DNA of 64,000 nt from Lewinellaceae bacterium (GTDB taxonomy: Bacteria > Bacteroidota > Bacteroidia > Chitinophagales > Saprospiraceae): positions 372,001-436,000 of the forward strand of contig JACJYQ010000005.1 of NCBI GenBank assembly GCA_020636025.1, read 5' to 3'. Positions 61,637 to 64,000 of the stretch are shown here, one piece after another. Within the stretch, counting starts at the first letter, position 1. Every line of letters begins with the position of its first letter. A program made the position numbers and the translations under genes. The notes beneath the pieces were generated by a model that was given only the letters and a program-made list of their open reading frames with translations, did not search any database and was not told where the DNA came from.

Positions 61637-61694
61637 AATGCCGCCCTGTCACGGTCCCGAGGACTCGGGACGGGTTCGAGTCCCGTCCAGTCCG
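61619..61694 (+). pseudogene. tRNA-Asp-like segment 4 (array end)
   Basis: It begins after atcgaa like segments 2 and 3 and carries the palindrome. The D-to-anticodon part reads aatgccgccctg as in the intact tRNA, so it is a mosaic of both versions. No GIY-YIG ORF follows; the array ends at its terminator. Confidence 0.85.
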
Positions 61695-61898
61695 CAAAAG
61701 GCTCTCAGTTTGAGGGCCTTTTTTGTTCTTTCCCCTATTGATTACATCTCCCCCTTTCTTTCTCACATCAGCACTTTGCAATCTGCATTCTGCAATTTTC
61801 CTCCGTTACCAAAACATAAAGTACCTTGCGTGTGCGTTCCTTAAAACCCGCCAATTACGCACCTGACAATAAATAAAACCACCTGGTATCTCTATTTC

Positions 61899-63461
61899 AT
61901 GGAAAAAATTAAAATTCTTTGGGCCGACGACGAGATTGATCTGCTTAAACCCCACCTCATTTTTCTTCAAAACAAAGGTTTCGATGTAGTTACTGCTTCA
62001 AACGGCCACGACGCCGTGGAGATCTATAATGAACAGGTCAATGATATAGACCTCGTTTTTCTGGATGAAAGTATGCCCGGACTTACCGGGCTGGAAGTGC
62101 TGCCCCATATCAAGGAACGCAACCCCGCTGTGCCCGTGGTGATGATCACCAAAAACGAAGCGGAACACGTGATGGAAGACGCCATAGGTTCGCAGATTAC
62201 CGATTACCTGATTAAACCGGTCAATCCCAACCAAATTCTGCTGACACTTAAAAAGATCCTCGACAACAAGAGGTTGGTACGCGAAAAAACGGCGCTCAAC
62301 TATCAGCAAGAATTCCGGCAGATATTTATGCAAATCACCGGCGGACTGGATCACACAGAGTGGGTGGACGCCTACAAAAAGATCGTCGCCTGGGAACTGA
62401 AAGTGGATGCCAACCAGGCCTCCGGCGTGAGCGAAATTCTGGCGCAACAAAAAGAACAAGCCAACACGGAATTTTCAAAATTCGTGGTAAAAGAATATGG
62501 CGACTGGGTCGCTAAAAACAAGGAGGTAGGCCCGGTGATGTCCCACTCCATGATGCGGAAACACATCTTCCCACACGTTGCCAATGGTACGCCTACGATC
62601 ATGATCCTATTGGATAACCTCCGGTATGACCAGTGGAAAACCATTGAACCCATTTTCAACGAGCTGTTCAAAACCGAAACAGAGGAGTCCTTTTTCAGCA
62701 TTTTGCCAACCGCAACTCAGTACAGCCGCAACGCCATATTCGCCGGCATGATGCCTGCCGACATCGAGAAAGCATTTCCCGATAAATGGAAAAACGACAC
62801 TGATGAAGGCGGTAAAAATCTGTTTGAAGACTTCTTTTTGGGAAAACAAATCGAACATTCTTTCCGGAAACCGGTGAAATGGGATTATGTGAAGGTAACC
62901 AATGTATCGCATGGCAAAGACCTGAACGACAACATTTTACACTATCTGAACAACGATCTAACCGTCATCGTGTACAACTTCATCGACATGCTTTCGCATG
63001 CCCGCACGGAGATGGAAGTGCTCAAAGAACTGGCTGGGGATGAGCCGGCTTACCGCTCGCTTACCCGATCCTGGTTCCTGCACAGTCCGCTTTGGTCGGC
63101 CCTGCAAAAGCTGGAAGGTCGTCCGGTGCAGTTGTTTGTAACTACCGACCACGGAACCATCCGGGTTCAGCGCCCATCCAAAGTGATCGGCGACCGGGAT
63201 ACCACCAGCAACCTGCGCTACAAAGTGGGTCGCAACCTGCAATATGAACCCCGCGATGTGCTGGCCGAAAAGGACCCGGGTAAAATTGGCCTGCCCAGAC
63301 CCAACATCAGCAGCACCTTCATCTTCGCCAAAGAGGATAATTTCTTCCTGTATCCAAACAACTACAACCATTTCCTGAATTACTACAAAAACACCTTTCA
63401 GCACGGAGGGATTTCGTTGGAGGAAATGATTTGTCCGATTATCCGGATGAGGAATAAATGA
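61899..63461 (+). CDS. porX: PorX-type T9SS response regulator (REC-PglZ)
   Basis: A 520-residue protein matching PorX, the regulator of type IX secretion. The receiver domain (1-125) has ADDE, phospho-acceptor D56 in VFLDESMPG and the Lys in YLIKPVNP. A helical linker (about 130-200) follows, then a PglZ/alkaline-phosphatase-like domain (about 205-515). Metal-ligand-type motifs are ILLDNLRYDQW, LPTATQYSRNAIFAG, YNFIDMLSHAR and FVTTDHGTIRVQRP. In other Bacteroidota PorX pairs with kinase PorY and acts with SigP to control T9SS genes. No PorY is in the window. The T9SS cargo genes elsewhere in this window are plausible clients. Its stop abuts a short word repeat. Confidence 0.94.
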   Translation: MEKIKILWADDEIDLLKPHLIFLQNKGFDVVTASNGHDAVEIYNEQVNDIDLVFLDESMPGLTGLEVLPHIKERNPAVPVVMITKNEAEHVMEDAIGSQITDYLIKPVNPNQILLTLKKILDNKRLVREKTALNYQQEFRQIFMQITGGLDHTEWVDAYKKIVAWELKVDANQASGVSEILAQQKEQANTEFSKFVVKEYGDWVAKNKEVGPVMSHSMMRKHIFPHVANGTPTIMILLDNLRYDQWKTIEPIFNELFKTETEESFFSILPTATQYSRNAIFAGMMPADIEKAFPDKWKNDTDEGGKNLFEDFFLGKQIEHSFRKPVKWDYVKVTNVSHGKDLNDNILHYLNNDLTVIVYNFIDMLSHARTEMEVLKELAGDEPAYRSLTRSWFLHSPLWSALQKLEGRPVQLFVTTDHGTIRVQRPSKVIGDRDTTSNLRYKVGRNLQYEPRDVLAEKDPGKIGLPRPNISSTFIFAKEDNFFLYPNNYNHFLNYYKNTFQHGGISLEEMICPIIRMRNK

Positions 63462-63480
63462 GTGGTTAATGGTTAATGAA
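63462..63480. repeat. Short word repeat at the porX stop
   Basis: gtggttaatggttaatga follows the TGA of porX directly and runs to the end of the convergent gene; same word family as at 14660 and 17051. Confidence 0.7.
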
Positions 63481-64000
63481 GGTTTTGATTGATTTTTTTA
63501 GGATTTCCATGCCTTGGAGGATTTCGGTTTCGTTGGTGGAGCCGAATCCGAGGCGGTTTGCATTGGCGTGTGGTTGAAAGTGACTGCCGTCTGATATTTC
63601 CAGTCCTAGTTTCTGACATTTGGCTGCCAGTTTGTGAACGGGAATTCGTTCGTCAAATGTTGTCCAGACGGCTAGTCCGCCGGAGGGTTTTTCAAAGCTG
63701 ATGATGGAGTCGAGTTCGCTTTCCAGTAAATCGCAGAACAGATCGCGCCTTGCGTGATACACCTTTTGCGCTTTTTTAAGGTGGCGTTGCATATCTCCTT
63801 CTCTTAATAACAAGGCTATCGCTGCTTCCAGCAGGTTGTCGCCCTGTCGGTCGATGATGCGGCGAAAACTGGCCATGGCTTTAATAACTGCCGAAGGCGC
63901 TACTACATACCCAATGCGAAGTGCCGGCGAGAATACCTTGCTTAGAGAGCCTACGTACACCACGTTGTTGTGATCATCGGCCGCTGCCAGGGGCAGAATA
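63466..64000 (-). CDS. PLP-dependent aminotransferase-like protein, C-terminal part (MocR/GntR type probable)
   Basis: The frame is open to the window edge, so the 5' part lies outside; upstream codons read PLAAADDHNNVVYVGSLSK. The Schiff-base lysine is in VYVGSLSKVFSPALRIGYVVAP, the usual fold-type I aminotransferase context, with the phosphate-contacting Arg in ALRIGY. The C-terminal domain has PSGGLAVWTTFD and the small-domain ending NRLGFGSTNETEI. This is the form seen in MocR-type GntR regulators and related 2-aminoadipate transaminases. The N-terminal winged helix, if any, is beyond the window, so regulator or enzyme cannot be decided. Convergent with porX, four bases apart. Confidence 0.85.
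   Translation of the reverse strand, partial: ILPLAAADDHNNVVYVGSLSKVFSPALRIGYVVAPSAVIKAMASFRRIIDRQGDNLLEAAIALLLREGDMQRHLKKAQKVYHARRDLFCDLLESELDSIISFEKPSGGLAVWTTFDERIPVHKLAAKCQKLGLEISDGSHFQPHANANRLGFGSTNETEILQGMEILKKSIKTFINH

Larger units (their letters stand above)
60522..61724 (+). repeat. Tandem tRNA-Asp/GIY-YIG array
   Basis: A unit made of tRNA bases 6 to the end, a terminator hairpin, and a GIY-YIG ORF is repeated with periods of 361, 368 and 368 bases (tRNA segments begin at 60522, 60883, 61251 and 61619). The ORF parts are almost identical, indicating recent amplification. The array starts in the intact tRNA and ends in a fourth, partial tRNA with its terminator. Confidence 0.95.

Noticed and set aside
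60883..61694. Three additional functional tRNA-Asp genes
   Set aside because: Acceptor 5' strand is absent and the anticodon stem cannot pair, so they were called pseudogene segments.

Overview
The window looks like chromosomal DNA of a Bacteroidota species, probably of the Saprospiria (Lewinella/Haliscomenobacter-like) group; the genus is an inference. The signs are: type IX secretion (T9SS) C-terminal sorting domains on four large secreted proteins, a PorX-type REC-PglZ regulator, promoters of the Bacteroidota form TTG-N(16-22)-TAnnTTTG, lipoproteins with a CKK-type start, a fused CusA-TolC metal pump, and scarce Shine-Dalgarno sequences.

Layout. 1-8.4 kb: the 3' part of a DUF1800 gene, two small hypothetical genes, an outer-membrane barrel, then nrdB-yegP-nrdA on the minus strand (class Ia ribonucleotide reductase) with a DnaA-box-like cluster upstream. 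8.4-18.7 kb: GH20 hexosaminidase, MFS permease, trmB, OmpA-family protein, radA and mnmE, separated by unusual word-like inverted or tandem repeats that lie flush with stop and start codons. 18.8-28.4 kb: an accessory (defence-type) island with a Fic protein, hsdM, a multiply frameshifted hsdS, a Schlafen/AlbA-like remnant inside a duplicated hsdS-hsdR junction, hsdR, and a pentapeptide-repeat membrane protein fused to the C-terminal third of a short-chain dehydrogenase. 28.6-39.2 kb: a lipoprotein, a T9SS cargo protein, and a two-component system followed by a heavy-metal RND efflux operon in which pump and outer-membrane channel are one polypeptide. 39.3-55.1 kb (minus strand): a secreted TPR-CHAT protease-like protein between two T9SS-exported leucine-rich-repeat proteins, a lipoprotein, a XerD-type recombinase and a 1,462-residue T9SS adhesin-like protein. 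55.3-60.3 kb: SET protein, dapA, a DUF6913-type gene, accA, a pRiA4b ORF-3 protein and galK. 60.5-61.7 kb: one intact tRNA-Asp followed by three tandem 368-bp units, each holding a small GIY-YIG nuclease ORF that ends inside a copy of the tRNA lacking its 5' acceptor strand. 61.9-64 kb: porX and the end of a PLP-dependent aminotransferase-like gene.

How it fits together. The T9SS cargo proteins, the outer-membrane proteins and PorX describe a cell that exports large repeat proteins to its surface. The metal-efflux operon is a complete sense-and-export module. The most unusual parts are the tRNA-Asp/GIY-YIG array, the CDS-boundary word repeats (one also lies inside the mnmE GTPase domain), the secreted CHAT-LRR cluster, and the rearranged type I restriction locus with its fusion gene. 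All calls come from reading the sequence and translations; no database search was run.
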